Positions 19,304-30,238 of a stretch of DNA of 64,000 nt are shown here, in pieces. The stretch covers positions 1 through 64,000 of the forward strand of contig NZ_JAJSEC010000005.1 of assembly GCF_021272185.1 (NCBI RefSeq), read 5' to 3'. The position numbers and the translations under genes were made by a program. Under the pieces are notes generated by a model. The model had not been told where the DNA came from and searched no databases. It saw only the letters and a list, made by a program, of their open reading frames with translations. The first letter of the stretch is position 1. Each line of letters opens with the position of its first letter. Source of the stretch: Roseivivax sp. GX 12232. Its GTDB lineage: Bacteria; Pseudomonadota; Alphaproteobacteria; Rhodobacterales; Rhodobacteraceae.

Positions 19304-20200
19304 CTAGCGGCTGAGCCCCATGGTCAGCGCCCGGAGCCGGGCGCTCAACTCGCGGCCCTCGGGGGCCAGCTCGGCGATCTCCTCGGGCCCGAGCGGCGCG
19401 CCGACGATCGGCGCCTGGGGGCGCCCGCAGGCCGCCACCACCTCGTGGATCAGGAGCCCCTGGCGCAGCGTCGCGGAGAGCCGGTTGGCCACCTGGTAGG
19501 CCCGCGAGTTCTGCCCCGAGAAGCGGATCGGCACCACCGTCGCGCCCGAGCGCAGCACCATCTTGGCGGTGAAGGGGTTCCAGTCGCGCTCGATCACCGG
19601 CCCGAAGGCGCTGTCGGAGGAGGCCACCACGCCCGAGGGAAACAGCACGATCACCCCGCCCGCCGCCAGGTGATCCATCGCCTCGCGGCGCATCTTCAGG
19701 CTTTGCTGGCGCGCGTCAGGCTCATGCGGGAAGGGCACCGGGATCATGAAGCGCTGAACCTCGTCGACCCCGGTCAGCAGCGACCGGGTGAGGATCTTGT
19801 AGTCGTCGCGCACCCGGCCGATCAGCTCGGCCAGGACCATGCCGTCGACCAGCCCGTGAGGGTGGTTGGCGACCACGATCACCGGGCCCTTGGCGGGGAT
19901 GCGGGCGATTTCCTCGGATGGGGTCTCGAGCGCGATGCCCATGATGTCGAGCGCGCGCTGCCAGAAGGCCTGGCCCTCGACGAGGCCCATGCGTTCGAAG
20001 CGGCGGACCATGCGCAAAAGCGTCAGCTTGCCGGTCAGCCATTCCAGCGCGCGGATCGTGCCGCGCTTCCAGGGGCTCGCGAAGGTATTGGCGTAGCTCA
20101 GCTTGCGCTTGTCGTAGGGGGCCTGGACGGGCGTGACCTCGACCGGGGGCTCGGGCGGATCGCCGGTGCGCCCCGGCGCCTCGAAGAGGTCGGGGCGCAT
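19304..20200 (-). CDS. lysophospholipid acyltransferase family protein
   Basis: Membrane-associated acyltransferase, 298 aa, with the PlsC/LPLAT fold. NHPHGLVDG near residue 111 is the catalytic His...Asp block in the NHPxGGxDG form, with five rather than four residues between the first His and the Asp. That form is typical of LPLAT proteins similar to tafazzin/OlsA rather than canonical PlsC. FPSGVVASS near residue 190 is the glycerol-phosphate-binding block. Its start is 1 base from the HPr stop, so it is the last gene of the chvI-chvG-hprK-rapZ-EIIA-HPr transcript. This suggests envelope-lipid adjustment under that system. Confidence 0.85.
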   Translation of the reverse strand: MRPDLFEAPGRTGDPPEPPVEVTPVQAPYDKRKLSYANTFASPWKRGTIRALEWLTGKLTLLRMVRRFERMGLVEGQAFWQRALDIMGIALETPSEEIARIPAKGPVIVVANHPHGLVDGMVLAELIGRVRDDYKILTRSLLTGVDEVQRFMIPVPFPHEPDARQQSLKMRREAMDHLAAGGVIVLFPSGVVASSDSAFGPVIERDWNPFTAKMVLRSGATVVPIRFSGQNSRAYQVANRLSATLRQGLLIHEVVAACGRPQAPIVGAPLGPEEIAELAPEGRELSARLRALTMGLSR

Positions 20201-20201
20201 G

Positions 20202-20480
20202 TCAGTTGCCCTCGCCGAACCGGTCCGAGACCAGCGCCTCGATGGCGTCGGCCAGGGGCGCCGCGTCGGGCCCCGAGGTCTCGACGTTGATCGTGGCGCC
20301 CTTGGCGGCGGCCAGCATCAACAGCCCCATGATGCTGTCGCCGGCGGCCGACATGCCGTCGCGGCTGACCTCGGCGCGGGCGTCGAAGCCCTCGACCACC
20401 TCGACCAGCTTGGCCGAGGCCCGCGCATGCAGGCCCTTTTCGTTCACGATCTTCATCTCGCGGCGCACGCTGTCGGTCAT
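20202..20480 (-). CDS. ptsH: HPr phosphocarrier protein
   Basis: Small phosphocarrier of the phosphotransferase system, 92 aa. The active-site block KGLHARASAKLVEVV contains the phosphorylated His near residue 17. The regulatory serine region DSIMGLLMLAAAKG near residue 49 is the site used by HPr kinase, whose gene lies upstream in the same cluster. I start at the ATG at 20480 (MTDSVRREMK). No sugar permease (EIIBC) is in the window, so a regulatory nitrogen/carbon-sensing role is likely, as in other alphaproteobacteria. Confidence 0.94.
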   Translation of the reverse strand: MTDSVRREMKIVNEKGLHARASAKLVEVVEGFDARAEVSRDGMSAAGDSIMGLLMLAAAKGATINVETSGPDAAPLADAIEALVSDRFGEGN

Positions 20481-20502
20481 CGGCCCTGCCCTGGCTTTTG
20501 TC

Positions 20503-20919
20503 TCAGGCCGTCTTGGCGGGCGCCACGCCCCCCGGCCCGATGTTCTGGCTGTCGATATACTTGCGCCCGGCCTCGAGCGCGATGCGCACCGCATCCGGCA
20601 CCGCCAGATGGCGGGACTTCGCCAGCTTGATCAGCATCGGCAGATTGGCCCCGTAGAGGATCCGCCGGTTGTCGGGCTGGCAGGCCAGGAGCGACAGGTT
20701 CGAGGGCGAGCCGCCGAACATGTCGGTGACGATCACCACGCCCTGGCCCTGGTCGACCACATCGGCGGCGTCGCAAATCTCGGATTGCTTGGCGGAGCGG
20801 TCATGGTCGGCCTCGATCGCGATGGCCCGGATGCCCGGCTGTTCGCCCACGACATGCACGATCGCCGCGAGATACTCCCGCGCCAATCCGCCATGCGCCA
20901 CGATGACGATTCCGATCAA
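20503..20919 (-). CDS. manX: PTS EIIA, mannose/fructose family
   Basis: A 138-aa EIIA domain of the mannose family. The phosphorylated His is in GIVIVAHGGLA at about residue 9. VIVTDMFGGSPSNLSL (about 63-78) is the family signature around the second conserved loop. It stands without EIIB or EIIC, as in the incomplete regulatory PTS of alphaproteobacteria. The 5' end overlaps the rapZ stop by 4 bases and ptsH follows closely. It probably passes phosphate state to other regulators; the target cannot be read from sequence. Confidence 0.9.
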   Translation of the reverse strand: MIGIVIVAHGGLAREYLAAIVHVVGEQPGIRAIAIEADHDRSAKQSEICDAADVVDQGQGVVIVTDMFGGSPSNLSLLACQPDNRRILYGANLPMLIKLAKSRHLAVPDAVRIALEAGRKYIDSQNIGPGGVAPAKTA

Positions 20920-21845
20920 GGCTGGCTTCCATCCTTTCCGCCGTCGGCGAGCCTGTCGCGGCCCGGGGTGAGGATGCCCCGGCGCTCCAGCTCACGGTGA
21001 CTAATTGACACCTGCCACCCGCTCTCTGCAAGAGCGCCGGCCAGGCTTTCTGTTACGGCAACCGAGCGGTGTTGCCCCCCGGTACACCCGATCCCCACGG
21101 TGACATGGGTCTTGCCCTCCTCGCGATGGGCCGGGAGCAGGAAGCGCAGAAGCCCCCCGATGCGTTCCAGGAAGGGCGCGAGGCGGGCGTCCTCGGCGAT
21201 GTAGTCCTGCACCTGGGCCGAGAGCCCGGTGGCCGAGCGCAGCGCCGTGTCCCAGTGCGGATTGCGCAGGAAGCGGCAGTCGAAGATCATGTCGGCGCCC
21301 TGCGGCAGCCCGCGCTTGTAGGAGAAGGAGACCAGCGACACGGTCAGCCGCGCCTCCTCGGGGGCGGTGAAGCGGCGGGCCACCTCGGCGCGCAGGTCAT
21401 GCGGGCTGGTGGCGCTGGTGTCGATCAGGCTGTCGGCGGCGGCGCGCACCGGGTCGAGCAGCGCGAGCTCCTCGTCGATGCCCTCCTCGGGCGAGGCGTC
21501 CGGCGAGAGCGGATGGCGCCGCCGGGTCTCGGAGAAGCGCCGGATCAGCACCTCGCGGCTGCAATCGACGAAGAGCAGCTCGAGCCGCACGTCTTCCCGC
21601 GCCCGGAGCGCCGCCACGAGGTCGAGGAGCGCGGGCACCGCGAAGTCGCGGTTCCGCACGTCCACGCCCAGCGCGATGCCGCCCGCCCCGATCGGGGCCT
21701 CGAGAAGCCGGGGGATCAGCGAGAGCGGGATGTTGTCGATCGCCTCGACGCCGAAATCCTCGAGCGCGTTGATGGCGGTGGTGCGCCCGGCGCCCGAAGG
21801 GCCGGTCAAAAGGATCACGCGCGGGGTCTGGCTGTCGTCGGTCAT
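20916..21845 (-). CDS. rapZ: RNase adapter protein RapZ / P-loop nucleotide-binding protein
   Basis: RapZ (YvcJ) family, 309 aa. Walker [13 protein letters not shown] at about residue 15. The C-terminal domain has [20 protein letters not shown], the conserved RapZ block. In E. coli it guides RNase E to GlmZ and controls glucosamine-6-phosphate synthesis; in alphaproteobacteria the partner is unclear. The gene sits between hprK and the EIIA gene with 4-7-base spacing, so it shares their message. Arg replaces the usual Lys in the P-loop (GAGRTT), which may weaken nucleotide binding. Confidence 0.92.
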   Translation of the reverse strand: MTDDSQTPRVILLTGPSGAGRTTAINALEDFGVEAIDNIPLSLIPRLLEAPIGAGGIALGVDVRNRDFAVPALLDLVAALRAREDVRLELLFVDCSREVLIRRFSETRRRHPLSPDASPEEGIDEELALLDPVRAAADSLIDTSATSPHDLRAEVARRFTAPEEARLTVSLVSFSYKRGLPQGADMIFDCRFLRNPHWDTALRSATGLSAQVQDYIAEDARLAPFLERIGGLLRFLLPAHREEGKTHVTVGIGCTGGQHRSVAVTESLAGALAESGWQVSISHRELERRGILTPGRDRLADGGKDGSQP

Positions 21846-21851
21846 CGGGGA

Positions 21852-22310
21852 TCAGTGCTTTCTGCCATGCAGCATATATTGCCGGATCGCCGCTGCGAAA
21901 ACCGCGCGCGAGATGTTGTGAAGGCAGGGCAGCGTGACGCCCGCGATGTGGCGCTCGCGGAAGGGCGGCAGGCGGTCGGTCTCGGGCGTGCCGAGGTCGA
22001 CCACCAGCGCCAGGGCCGCGGGCGGCGCGGCGGGGGCGTTCAAGAGGCCGACGCCCCGCGCCTCGATCAGCCCTGCGATGGCCGCGGGCGCCTCGGCTCG
22101 AAGCGCGTGGCCGTCGCGGCGCAGGATCACCCGGTCGTCGGCGATGAGCCCCGCGCCCAGCGCCAAGAGCTCCAGCGCCAGGGCCGACTTGCCGCTGCCC
22201 GAGGGGCCGAGGATCAGGCAGGCCCGCCCGTCGAAAGCGACGGCCGAGCCATGCACCACCTGAGCGGCGTCGCCTTGGTCCGGGGCGCCCGGGGTCGGGC
22301 TGGCGCACAT
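21852..22310 (-). CDS. hprK: HPr kinase/phosphorylase, short alphaproteobacterial form
   Basis: A 152-aa protein matching only the C-terminal kinase domain of HprK. Walker [18 protein letters not shown] is at about residues 32-48, with [13 protein letters not shown] the following acidic block. The N-terminal domain of Gram-positive HprK is absent, as is usual in alphaproteobacteria. It would phosphorylate the serine of the HPr encoded downstream. It lies 10 bases downstream of chvG, placing PTS control in the same unit as the ChvI-ChvG sensor. Confidence 0.9.
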   Translation of the reverse strand: MCASPTPGAPDQGDAAQVVHGSAVAFDGRACLILGPSGSGKSALALELLALGAGLIADDRVILRRDGHALRAEAPAAIAGLIEARGVGLLNAPAAPPAALALVVDLGTPETDRLPPFRERHIAGVTLPCLHNISRAVFAAAIRQYMLHGRKH

Positions 22311-22320
22311 GGCGACCTCC

Positions 22321-24051
22321 TCAGATCGGCAGGCCGACCACGAAGCGCGCCCCCAGGGGTTCGGAGCTGATGTCGGCCTCGGTCGGGCGAATGTTCTCGG
22401 CCCAGATCACGCCGCCATGGGCCTCTACGATCTGCTTGGAGATCGCGAGCCCGAGGCCCGAGTTGTTGCCGAAGTCGCCTTCGGGGCGCTGCGAGTAGAA
22501 GCGCTTGAAGATCTTCGAGAGCGCCTGGTCGGGGATGCCCGGCCCGGTGTCCTCGACCACGACCAGCACGCGGTTGTCACGCTTGCGGGCCCAGACACGG
22601 ATCGCGTCGCCATCCTCGCAGAAGGAGATCGCATTGGTGATCAGGTTCACGAAGACCTGCGCCAGCCGCGCCTCGAGCCCGTGAATCGCGATGGGCCGCG
22701 GCGGCAGGTCTGTGATGAACTCGATCCCCTTCCGGCGCGCGTCCTCGCCCAGGTATTGGGTCAAGTTGCCGACCATCTCCAGGAGGTCGAACTGCTGCTC
22801 TTCCTCTTTCACCAGCTCGCTGTCGAGCCGCGAGGCGTTGGAGATGTCCGAGACCAGCCGGTCGAGGCGGCGCACGTCATGCTCGATCACGTCGAGCAGC
22901 TTGTCGCGGTGTTCGTCCTTCTTGACGATGCGGAGCGAGCCGATGGCCGAGCGCAGCGAGGCGAGCGGGTTCTTGATCTCGTGGGCGACGTCGGCGGCGA
23001 ATTGTTCGTTGCTGTCGATCCGGTCGTAGAGCGCGCCGACCATGCCGCGCAGCGCGCCCGAGAGCCGCCCGATCTCGTCGGGACGGGCGGTCAGGTCGGG
23101 AATGCGGATGCGGCCCGGCTGGGCGCTGCGGCGGTTGCGGTCGCGGCCGATCTCGGCGGCGGCGGCAAGGTCCGAGATCGGGTTGGCGATGGTCGAGGCC
23201 AGCACCAGGCTGAGCCCGATCGAGACCAGCGTGGCGATCACGAACATCTGCAGCACGCGGTCGCGTTCGAGCCGCACCGCGGTGTCGATCTCCTGCGCGG
23301 TGGACACGAGGCCCAAAGTGCCGATCACCTGCCCGCCGCTCTGGATCGGGGTCAGCGCGGTAAAGAGCGTCTCGCCCTGCGCCGAGGTGGTCTGCACCAC
23401 ATGGGTGCCGTCCTGGCCGCGCGCCTCGATGAGCTGGCGGACGCGGTCCTCCTCGGTGATGGCGGGATCGCCCGAGAGGATGTTGAAGACCCCGGCCATG
23501 GCCTGCCAGACCCGGCCCAGGAAATCCGAGATCACCGTGGGCTTTTCCTGCGCGCTTTCGGCGGCCAGCGCGTTGCTGAGCGGCAGGCTGCCCTGCGCCT
23601 CGCCGATCAGGAAGCGTTCGGTGTCGAAGACGAAGAGCCGCGCGCCCTCGCGCAGGTCGAGCCCGGCGAGCGTGTCGGAGACGTCGATGCCCGGCGCCTC
23701 TGCGCCGTCGGTGCCTGTGGCGGCGAGCTGCACCTCGAAGACATCGGCGACCAGCTCGACCTCGGATTCCATCGCCGAGGCGCGCTGGATCGCCAGCGTG
23801 TCGCGCGAGGAATTGAGATAGAGGATGCCCGCGACGAGGATGTTCAACGCGATCAGGTTGAAGATGATGATCTTCCGCGTCAGGGGCGACCGGTTCAGCG
23901 CGAAAAGGCCGCGGCGCGCGCGGCTTTCCTGCAGCTCCTTCTCGACGTTGGCGTCGGGCGCAACCCAGTCGTCGCCCAGCACGACTTCATCGTCGTGCCG
24001 GCCCTGGTCGCGCGACTCCTCGTCCGCATTTATACGCTCGGCAAGCGCCAT
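22321..24051 (-). CDS. chvG: sensor histidine kinase ChvG (ExoS-like)
   Basis: Membrane sensor kinase, 576 aa. TM1 is at about residues 59-79 ([20 protein letters not shown]), then a periplasmic sensor region of about 180 residues. TM2 ([18 protein letters not shown]) lies near residue 262 and leads into HAMP. The phosphoacceptor box is [17 protein letters not shown]. ATPase motifs include [22 protein letters not shown] and [18 protein letters not shown]. ChvG senses acid or envelope change in Agrobacterium and Sinorhizobium. The start lies 6 bases after chvI's stop, so the pair is co-transcribed. Confidence 0.93.
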   Translation of the reverse strand: MALAERINADEESRDQGRHDDEVVLGDDWVAPDANVEKELQESRARRGLFALNRSPLTRKIIIFNLIALNILVAGILYLNSSRDTLAIQRASAMESEVELVADVFEVQLAATGTDGAEAPGIDVSDTLAGLDLREGARLFVFDTERFLIGEAQGSLPLSNALAAESAQEKPTVISDFLGRVWQAMAGVFNILSGDPAITEEDRVRQLIEARGQDGTHVVQTTSAQGETLFTALTPIQSGGQVIGTLGLVSTAQEIDTAVRLERDRVLQMFVIATLVSIGLSLVLASTIANPISDLAAAAEIGRDRNRRSAQPGRIRIPDLTARPDEIGRLSGALRGMVGALYDRIDSNEQFAADVAHEIKNPLASLRSAIGSLRIVKKDEHRDKLLDVIEHDVRRLDRLVSDISNASRLDSELVKEEEQQFDLLEMVGNLTQYLGEDARRKGIEFITDLPPRPIAIHGLEARLAQVFVNLITNAISFCEDGDAIRVWARKRDNRVLVVVEDTGPGIPDQALSKIFKRFYSQRPEGDFGNNSGLGLAISKQIVEAHGGVIWAENIRPTEADISSEPLGARFVVGLPI

Positions 24052-24057
24052 AAGGCG

Positions 24058-24759
24058 TCACTCTTCGTTGTAGCGGTATCCGATACCATAGAGCGTTTCG
24101 ATCGCGGAGAAATCATCGTCGACCGAGCGCATCTTCTTTCTGAGCCGCTTGATGTGGCTGTCGATGGTGCGGTCGTCGACATAGACCTGGTCGTCATAGG
24201 CCACGTCCATCAGCTGGTCGCGCGACTTCACGAAGCCCGGACGCTGCGCCAGCGCCTGCAGCAGCAGGAACTCGGTCACGGTCAGCGAGACGTCGCGGTC
24301 CTTCCAGGTCACCGAGTGGCGCAGCGGGTCCATGGTCAGCGACCCGCGGGTCATCAGCTTGGTTTCCTCGGTCTCGCCGACGGTGTTGGTGGCCAGCGCC
24401 TCCTGGCGGCGCAGGAGCGCGCGGATGCGCTCGACCAGCAGCCGTTGCGAGAAGGGCTTCTTCACGTAGTCGTCCGCGCCCATGCGCAGGCCCAGCACCT
24501 CGTCGATCTCGTCGTCCTTGGAGGTCAGGAAGATGACCGGCATCTTGGACTTCTGGCGCACCCGCTGCAGCAGGTCCATGCCGTCCATGCGGGGCATCTT
24601 GATGTCGAAGACGGCCATGTCGGGCATCTTCTTGTTGAATGCGTCGAGCGCCTGCTGCCCGTCGTTGTAGGTTTCGACCTCGAACCCCTCGGCCTCGAGC
24701 GTCATCGACACCGAGGTCAGGATGTTGCGGTCGTCGTCCACAAGAGCGATCTTGTTCAT
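24058..24759 (-). CDS. chvI: response regulator ChvI
   Basis: OmpR-type regulator, 233 aa. The receiver domain has LVDDDRNIL at the N-terminus (acidic pair), the phosphorylated Asp in [17 protein letters not shown] (about residue 52) and Lys in [10 protein letters not shown]. The C-terminal winged helix contains VTVTEF-type and [15 protein letters not shown] blocks. AAGGA sits about 8 bases upstream of the ATG at 24759, better than the ATG at 24768, which has the same AAGG touching it. It is divergent from pckA, a classic arrangement in this class. A TGCGCA-TTA-TGCGCA palindrome lies just upstream. Confidence 0.94.
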   Translation of the reverse strand: MNKIALVDDDRNILTSVSMTLEAEGFEVETYNDGQQALDAFNKKMPDMAVFDIKMPRMDGMDLLQRVRQKSKMPVIFLTSKDDEIDEVLGLRMGADDYVKKPFSQRLLVERIRALLRRQEALATNTVGETEETKLMTRGSLTMDPLRHSVTWKDRDVSLTVTEFLLLQALAQRPGFVKSRDQLMDVAYDDQVYVDDRTIDSHIKRLRKKMRSVDDDFSAIETLYGIGYRYNEE

Positions 24760-24791
24760 CGGAGACATCCTTGTACTGCTCACGTTTTTTC

Positions 24792-24806
24792 TGCGCATTA
24801 TGCGCA
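24792..24806. promoter_or_regulatory. TGCGCA-TTA-TGCGCA palindrome upstream of chvI
   Basis: Two copies of the self-complementary hexamer TGCGCA are separated by TTA. They sit 33 bases upstream of the chvI ATG and next to a run of six T. The symmetry suggests a dimeric regulator site, perhaps for ChvI itself. Binding is inferred only. Confidence 0.4.
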
Positions 24807-24935
24807 CCGCCGGTCGGCGGAACAATTCCAATCTGCGAATCACCCCGGGCACCGTCACAATTTCACCGCAATTTTCGTAACGCGCGGCTTAATGGCCACG
24901 GTTTGCCAGGATGGGTGGATGGCCGCGCAAGATGA

Positions 24936-24964
24936 TTGCGCTAAACCGCTTTTGGTTGCGCTAA
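24936..24964. promoter_or_regulatory. candidate pckA operator: repeated TTGCGCTAA around a LacI-like dyad
   Basis: TTGCGCTAA occurs at 24936-24944 and 24956-24964, exactly 20 bases apart (two helical turns). Between them, TAAACCGCTTTTGG has the AAACCG-CTTT look of a LacI-family operator. It lies about 140 bases upstream of pckA in the chvI-pckA gap (24760-25101), which has no other gene. From memory, pckA in Sinorhizobium is controlled by the LacI-type regulator PckR. The match here is by eye. Confidence 0.35.
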
Positions 24965-25101
24965 CGGACACTTTGGCACCTTTCCGGCCCGGAAAACCGC
25001 GTGTTATGCGATCTGTACCGGGCGCTCCGACGTCCGGCTGCGCGCCGCTGCCGGCGCGCCTCGCCATGCATCACGCAGCAGATGGCCGGAGGAGCCAAGC
25101 C

Positions 25102-26700
<1,599 letters not shown>

Positions 26701-26727
26701 GGCCCACGTCTCTCGACGGATCCCAGG

Positions 26728-26762
26728 CACCCCGGCGGCCCCCGCCGGGGTGTCGCGCTTTT
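26728..26762 (+). terminator. terminator hairpin after pckA
   Basis: CACCCCGGCGG (26728-26738) and CCGCCGGGGTG (26742-26752) form a perfect 11-bp stem with a 3-base loop, 28 bases past the pckA stop. The T-run (TTTT) starts six bases later, so termination may be weaker than for a textbook site. Confidence 0.65.
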
Positions 26763-26811
26763 GAGCCCCCGGGCAATTGACAGCCCCGCCGCGCGCCGCA
26801 CCATTACTGCC

Positions 26812-27342
26812 ATGCGCCCCGCCCTTCTCTGCCTCTGCCTTGCGCCCCTGCCCGCGCCCCTCGCGGCCGAGGTGGCCTATGACCCCGCGCGCTTTGCCAT
26901 CGAACAGGGCGTCTTCTGCGACGTGCCTTCGGTCGGAGAGGTGGCCGCACCCGGCACCGCCGCGGGCAAGATCGAGCTTTTCGACGTCATGCCCGAGTTC
27001 CAGTGGCGGACCGACGTCGTGCCCGCCGTGCCGGACGTGAGCTTCGGGGTGAAAAGCAGCGCGATCGACGGGCAGCTTTACGACGGGGTGATCCTGTCGC
27101 TCGAACATCCGCCCTTCCGCGAAAGCGGCCATACCCGCCAGGCCTATGTGACCGAGCTTGGCGGCAGCGGCACCTCGATCAACGCCTATACCTTCGATCT
27201 GCCCGAGGAGCGGGTGCCCGGCCTCTGGATCATCCGCGCCGAACGGGAGGGAGAGCTGCTCTACGAGGCGCGCTTCCAGGTGGTCCCGGCGGATCTGGCG
27301 CCCGAAATCGCGGCGGTCTGCGGCGGGCTGCCTCTGTCCTGA
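26812..27342 (+). CDS. secreted hypothetical protein (DUF3859-like)
   Basis: A 176-aa protein with a signal peptide: MRPALLCLCLAPLPAPLAA, cleavage likely after LAA. The mature part is beta-rich, with DVVPAVPDVSFGVKSSAIDG, VILSLEHPP and the closing strand YEARFQVVP. Two Cys (about 36 and 170) could form a disulfide. The pattern and size fit the DUF3859 group from memory, but I am not certain. The start at 26812 gives the signal peptide; an upstream in-frame TTG would not. It lies after the pckA terminator and converges on the TauE/SafE gene. Function unknown. Confidence 0.65.
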   Translation: MRPALLCLCLAPLPAPLAAEVAYDPARFAIEQGVFCDVPSVGEVAAPGTAAGKIELFDVMPEFQWRTDVVPAVPDVSFGVKSSAIDGQLYDGVILSLEHPPFRESGHTRQAYVTELGGSGTSINAYTFDLPEERVPGLWIIRAEREGELLYEARFQVVPADLAPEIAAVCGGLPLS

Positions 27343-27382
27343 GCGCGCGAGAGGTTGCAGGGGCGGCCCCGACCGGCCTGCC

Positions 27383-28153
27383 TCAGGCGAAGAACGCCCG
27401 GCGCAACAGGTTCAGCCCCGCGATCAGCAGCACCCAGAGCGTCGCCCGGCGGAACAGCCGCTGGTCGAACCGGTCCTGCACCCGCCCGCCGAGCCACATG
27501 CCCGCCACCGCCGCCGGGATCATCGCCAGCGACAGCCAGACGGTCTGTGCGTTCAAGACGCCCGAGCCCATATGCGCCACGGTCAGCAGCACCGCGCCCA
27601 GCCCGTAGATCACGCCCTGCACGCGGATCTGTTCGGTCTTCTCGGTGTTGAGCGCCATGAGATAGGCCACCGTCGGCGGCCCCCAGACCCCCGAGAACCC
27701 GCCGATGAAGCCCGCGAAGGCGCCGATGCCCACCTCGAAGCGGCGCGAGGGCCCGGCGGGCAGCCGCCCGTCCCAGCCCGCGATCTGCGCCAGCGCGAAG
27801 GCCACGATGGGCACCCCGATCAGCGCCAGCATCAGCGCCACCGGCATCACCGTCACCAGCTGCGCCGAGGCCACCAGCATCACCCCGCCCACGATCAGGA
27901 AGATGCGGAACTTCCGGGTCGACTGCCAGGCCGCCGCGGGACCCTGCCGCAGCGCCTGCATGCCGTTCGACACCAAGGTCGGCAGGATCAGCGCCGCCAG
28001 CGCCAGCTCGGGCGCCAGGACCGAGCCGAGGCCCGAGATCATGATCATCGGCATGGCGAATCCGACCACGCCTTTGACGAATCCGGCGAACAGGGTGACG
28101 GCCAGCGCGCCCGCCCAGGCCAGGGGTGACAAAAGGTCCACGAAGCTCTCCAT
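27383..28153 (-). CDS. TauE/SafE family membrane permease
   Basis: A 256-aa membrane protein with about 7-8 hydrophobic segments in two repeats. The first half has FVKGVVGFAMPMIMI and the second IGAFAGFIGGFSGVWGPP; the Gly-rich GFxxGxxGxGGP-like loop is the TauE/SafE signature. The family exports sulfite, sulfoacetate or related organic anions in the few studied cases. The substrate here cannot be inferred. It stands alone between the hypothetical at 26812 and the divergent mcd. Confidence 0.85.
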   Translation of the reverse strand: MESFVDLLSPLAWAGALAVTLFAGFVKGVVGFAMPMIMISGLGSVLAPELALAALILPTLVSNGMQALRQGPAAAWQSTRKFRIFLIVGGVMLVASAQLVTVMPVALMLALIGVPIVAFALAQIAGWDGRLPAGPSRRFEVGIGAFAGFIGGFSGVWGPPTVAYLMALNTEKTEQIRVQGVIYGLGAVLLTVAHMGSGVLNAQTVWLSLAMIPAAVAGMWLGGRVQDRFDQRLFRRATLWVLLIAGLNLLRRAFFA

Positions 28154-28301
28154 GGGCCCTGTGTTACCAGAGAGGCGCGCGGCAACCAGCGGAATCGGCT
28201 GCGCAACATTTGAACAACTTGCGGTATCCCCGTGTATCTTTGTTGCGCTGCACCTGCGAAGAGGTTATGCCGGGGGCCGAAGTCAGAAAGGGATGCGCAG
28301 C

Positions 28302-29990
28302 ATGGCACATGACGGTCAGGATCCGACACTCTCCGCGGGCAGCACCCTGCCCGATCTTCTCGCGCTGACCGGCGCCGCCCTGGCGCCCGCCGAGGAGGTG
28401 CTGGGCCTGGCCACCGAGCGGCTGCGCGCGCTTGTCACCGAGGGCGAGCGTGTCTCCGGCGCGCGGATCGAGGCACACCAGACCGCCGCCCATGGGCTCG
28501 CCTGGCTCGCCACCTACGTCGAGGCGCTGCGCCAGATGCAGGCCTGGGCCGAGAAGCTCGACGCCGAGGGCGCCTTCGGCGAGGTCGAGGCGCTGATCCA
28601 CCAGATCGCCTTCGGCGAATACCTCTGGCAGATCTACGGTGGCATCCAGATGAACCAGGGCGAGGTGGTGCGCCTGCAGGACATCGGGCTGTCGCAAGAG
28701 GACATGCGCGTCCTCATGGCAGAGCCGGTCATGGCGCTGACCCAGGGCGGCAACACCCAGGCCGCGCGCGAGCGGCTGGTGCAGCTCATGCGCGAGCGCA
28801 ACGCCGAGATCACCGTGGGCAAGACCGGGCTCGACGAGGAGCTCGAGATGATCCGCGAGCAGTTCCGCCGCTACACGCTCGACAAGATCGCGCCTCATGC
28901 CCACGACTGGCACCTCAAGGACGCGCTGATCCCGATGGAGGTGATCGAGGAGCTCTCCGAGATGGGCGTCTTCGGGCTCACCATCCCCGAGGAGTTCGGC
29001 GGGCTGGGCCTCTCCAAGGCCTCGATGTGCGTGGTCTCCGAAGAGCTGTCGCGCGGCTATATCGGCGTGGGCTCGCTCGGCACCCGCTCGGAGATCGCCG
29101 CCGAGCTGGTGATCGCCGGGGGCACGCCCGCGCAGAAGGAGAAATGGCTGCCGGGCCTCGCCTCGGGCGAGATCCTGCCCACCGCGGTCTTCACCGAGCC
29201 CAACACCGGCTCCGACCTCGGCAGCCTGCGCACCAAGGCGCAGAAGGACGACAAGGGCGACTGGGTGCTGAACGGCAACAAGACCTGGATCACCCATGCC
29301 GCCCGCACCCATGTGATGACCGTGCTGGCGCGTTCGGTCCCGGGCACCGACGATTACCGCGGCCTGTCGATGTTCCTGGCCGAGAAGACCCCCGGCACCG
29401 ACGAGGCGCCCTTTGTCGATCCGGGCATCTCGGGCGGCGAGATCGAGGTGCTCGGCTACCGCGGCATGAAGGAATACACCGTCAACTTCGACGACTTCCG
29501 CGTGGCCGGAGAGAACCTTCTCGGCGGCGAGGAGGGCCGCGGCTTCAAGCAGCTCATGGAGACCTTCGAGAGCGCCCGCATCCAGACCGCCGCCCGCGCC
29601 ATCGGCGTGGCGCAATCGGCGCTCGACGAGGGCATGGGCTACGCCGAGGACCGCAAGCAGTTCGGCAAGCCGCTGGTGGCCTTCCCGCGCGTCGCCTCGA
29701 AGCTCGCGATGATGGCGGTGGAGATCATGGTGGCGCGGCAGCTGACCTATTTCTCCGCGCGGGAAAAGGACGAGGGCCGGCGCTGCGACCTCGAGGCCGG
29801 CATGGCGAAGCTCCTCGGCGCGCGGGTCGCCTGGGCGGCGGCCGACAACGCGCTGCAGATCCACGGCGGCAACGGCTTCGCGCTGGAATACGCGATCAGC
29901 CGCATCCTCTGCGACGCGCGGATCCTGAACATCTTCGAAGGCGCGGCGGAGATCCAGGCCCAGGTCATCGCGCGGCGGTTGCTGGCGTAA
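28302..29990 (+). CDS. mcd: acyl-CoA dehydrogenase, probably (2S)-methylsuccinyl-CoA dehydrogenase
   Basis: Flavin-dependent acyl-CoA dehydrogenase of 562 aa, about 170 residues longer than typical members because of an N-terminal helical domain (about residues 1-180, including GEYLWQIYGGIQMNQGE). The catalytic part begins near YTLDKIAPHAHDWHLKD. FTEPNTGSDLGSLRT and TWITHAARTHVM are the FAD/substrate loops, and IHGGNGFALEYAISR the C-terminal signature. This length and layout match methylsuccinyl-CoA dehydrogenase of the ethylmalonyl-CoA pathway in Rhodobacter. Start at 28302 has AGAAAGGG about 10 bases upstream; an ATG at 28293 is possible. Other pathway genes are not in the window. Confidence 0.8.
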   Translation: MAHDGQDPTLSAGSTLPDLLALTGAALAPAEEVLGLATERLRALVTEGERVSGARIEAHQTAAHGLAWLATYVEALRQMQAWAEKLDAEGAFGEVEALIHQIAFGEYLWQIYGGIQMNQGEVVRLQDIGLSQEDMRVLMAEPVMALTQGGNTQAARERLVQLMRERNAEITVGKTGLDEELEMIREQFRRYTLDKIAPHAHDWHLKDALIPMEVIEELSEMGVFGLTIPEEFGGLGLSKASMCVVSEELSRGYIGVGSLGTRSEIAAELVIAGGTPAQKEKWLPGLASGEILPTAVFTEPNTGSDLGSLRTKAQKDDKGDWVLNGNKTWITHAARTHVMTVLARSVPGTDDYRGLSMFLAEKTPGTDEAPFVDPGISGGEIEVLGYRGMKEYTVNFDDFRVAGENLLGGEEGRGFKQLMETFESARIQTAARAIGVAQSALDEGMGYAEDRKQFGKPLVAFPRVASKLAMMAVEIMVARQLTYFSAREKDEGRRCDLEAGMAKLLGARVAWAAADNALQIHGGNGFALEYAISRILCDARILNIFEGAAEIQAQVIARRLLA

Positions 29991-30238
29991 GGGGTTGGGG
30001 CGCGTTTGGGGGTGGTCGGTGCGCTCAGCTGGGGGCATCAGCTGGCGCATCGGCTGAGGTTCGCAGCGGACATCGGCTGAGTTTTGCTGCGGGCATCGGC
30101 TGAGGTTCGACTTCCTAGCTCAGGTCTCCTGGTTCCTGAACGAGCCACCCGCTGGCGCGCCGCAACTGGCCCGGTGTCGGTGCTTCCGAGATCGCGGACC
30201 CCTGCCGCTGTGCCGCCCTCTCACCCCTCCCGAACCCA
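29991..30238. repeat. short tandem repeats in the mcd-tamA gap
   Basis: From 30035 to about 30113 a motif near GCATCGGCTGAGGTTCG recurs. Units begin at 30047, 30070 and 30093 (23-base period), with a diverged GCATCAGCTG at 30035. The remainder up to copy B of the structured element shows no gene. Confidence 0.6.

Noticed and set aside
22309-25101. Apparent N-terminal extension of pckA across chvG and chvI
   Set aside because: PckA homology begins at 25102 with a ribosome site; the rest is antisense to two well-supported genes.
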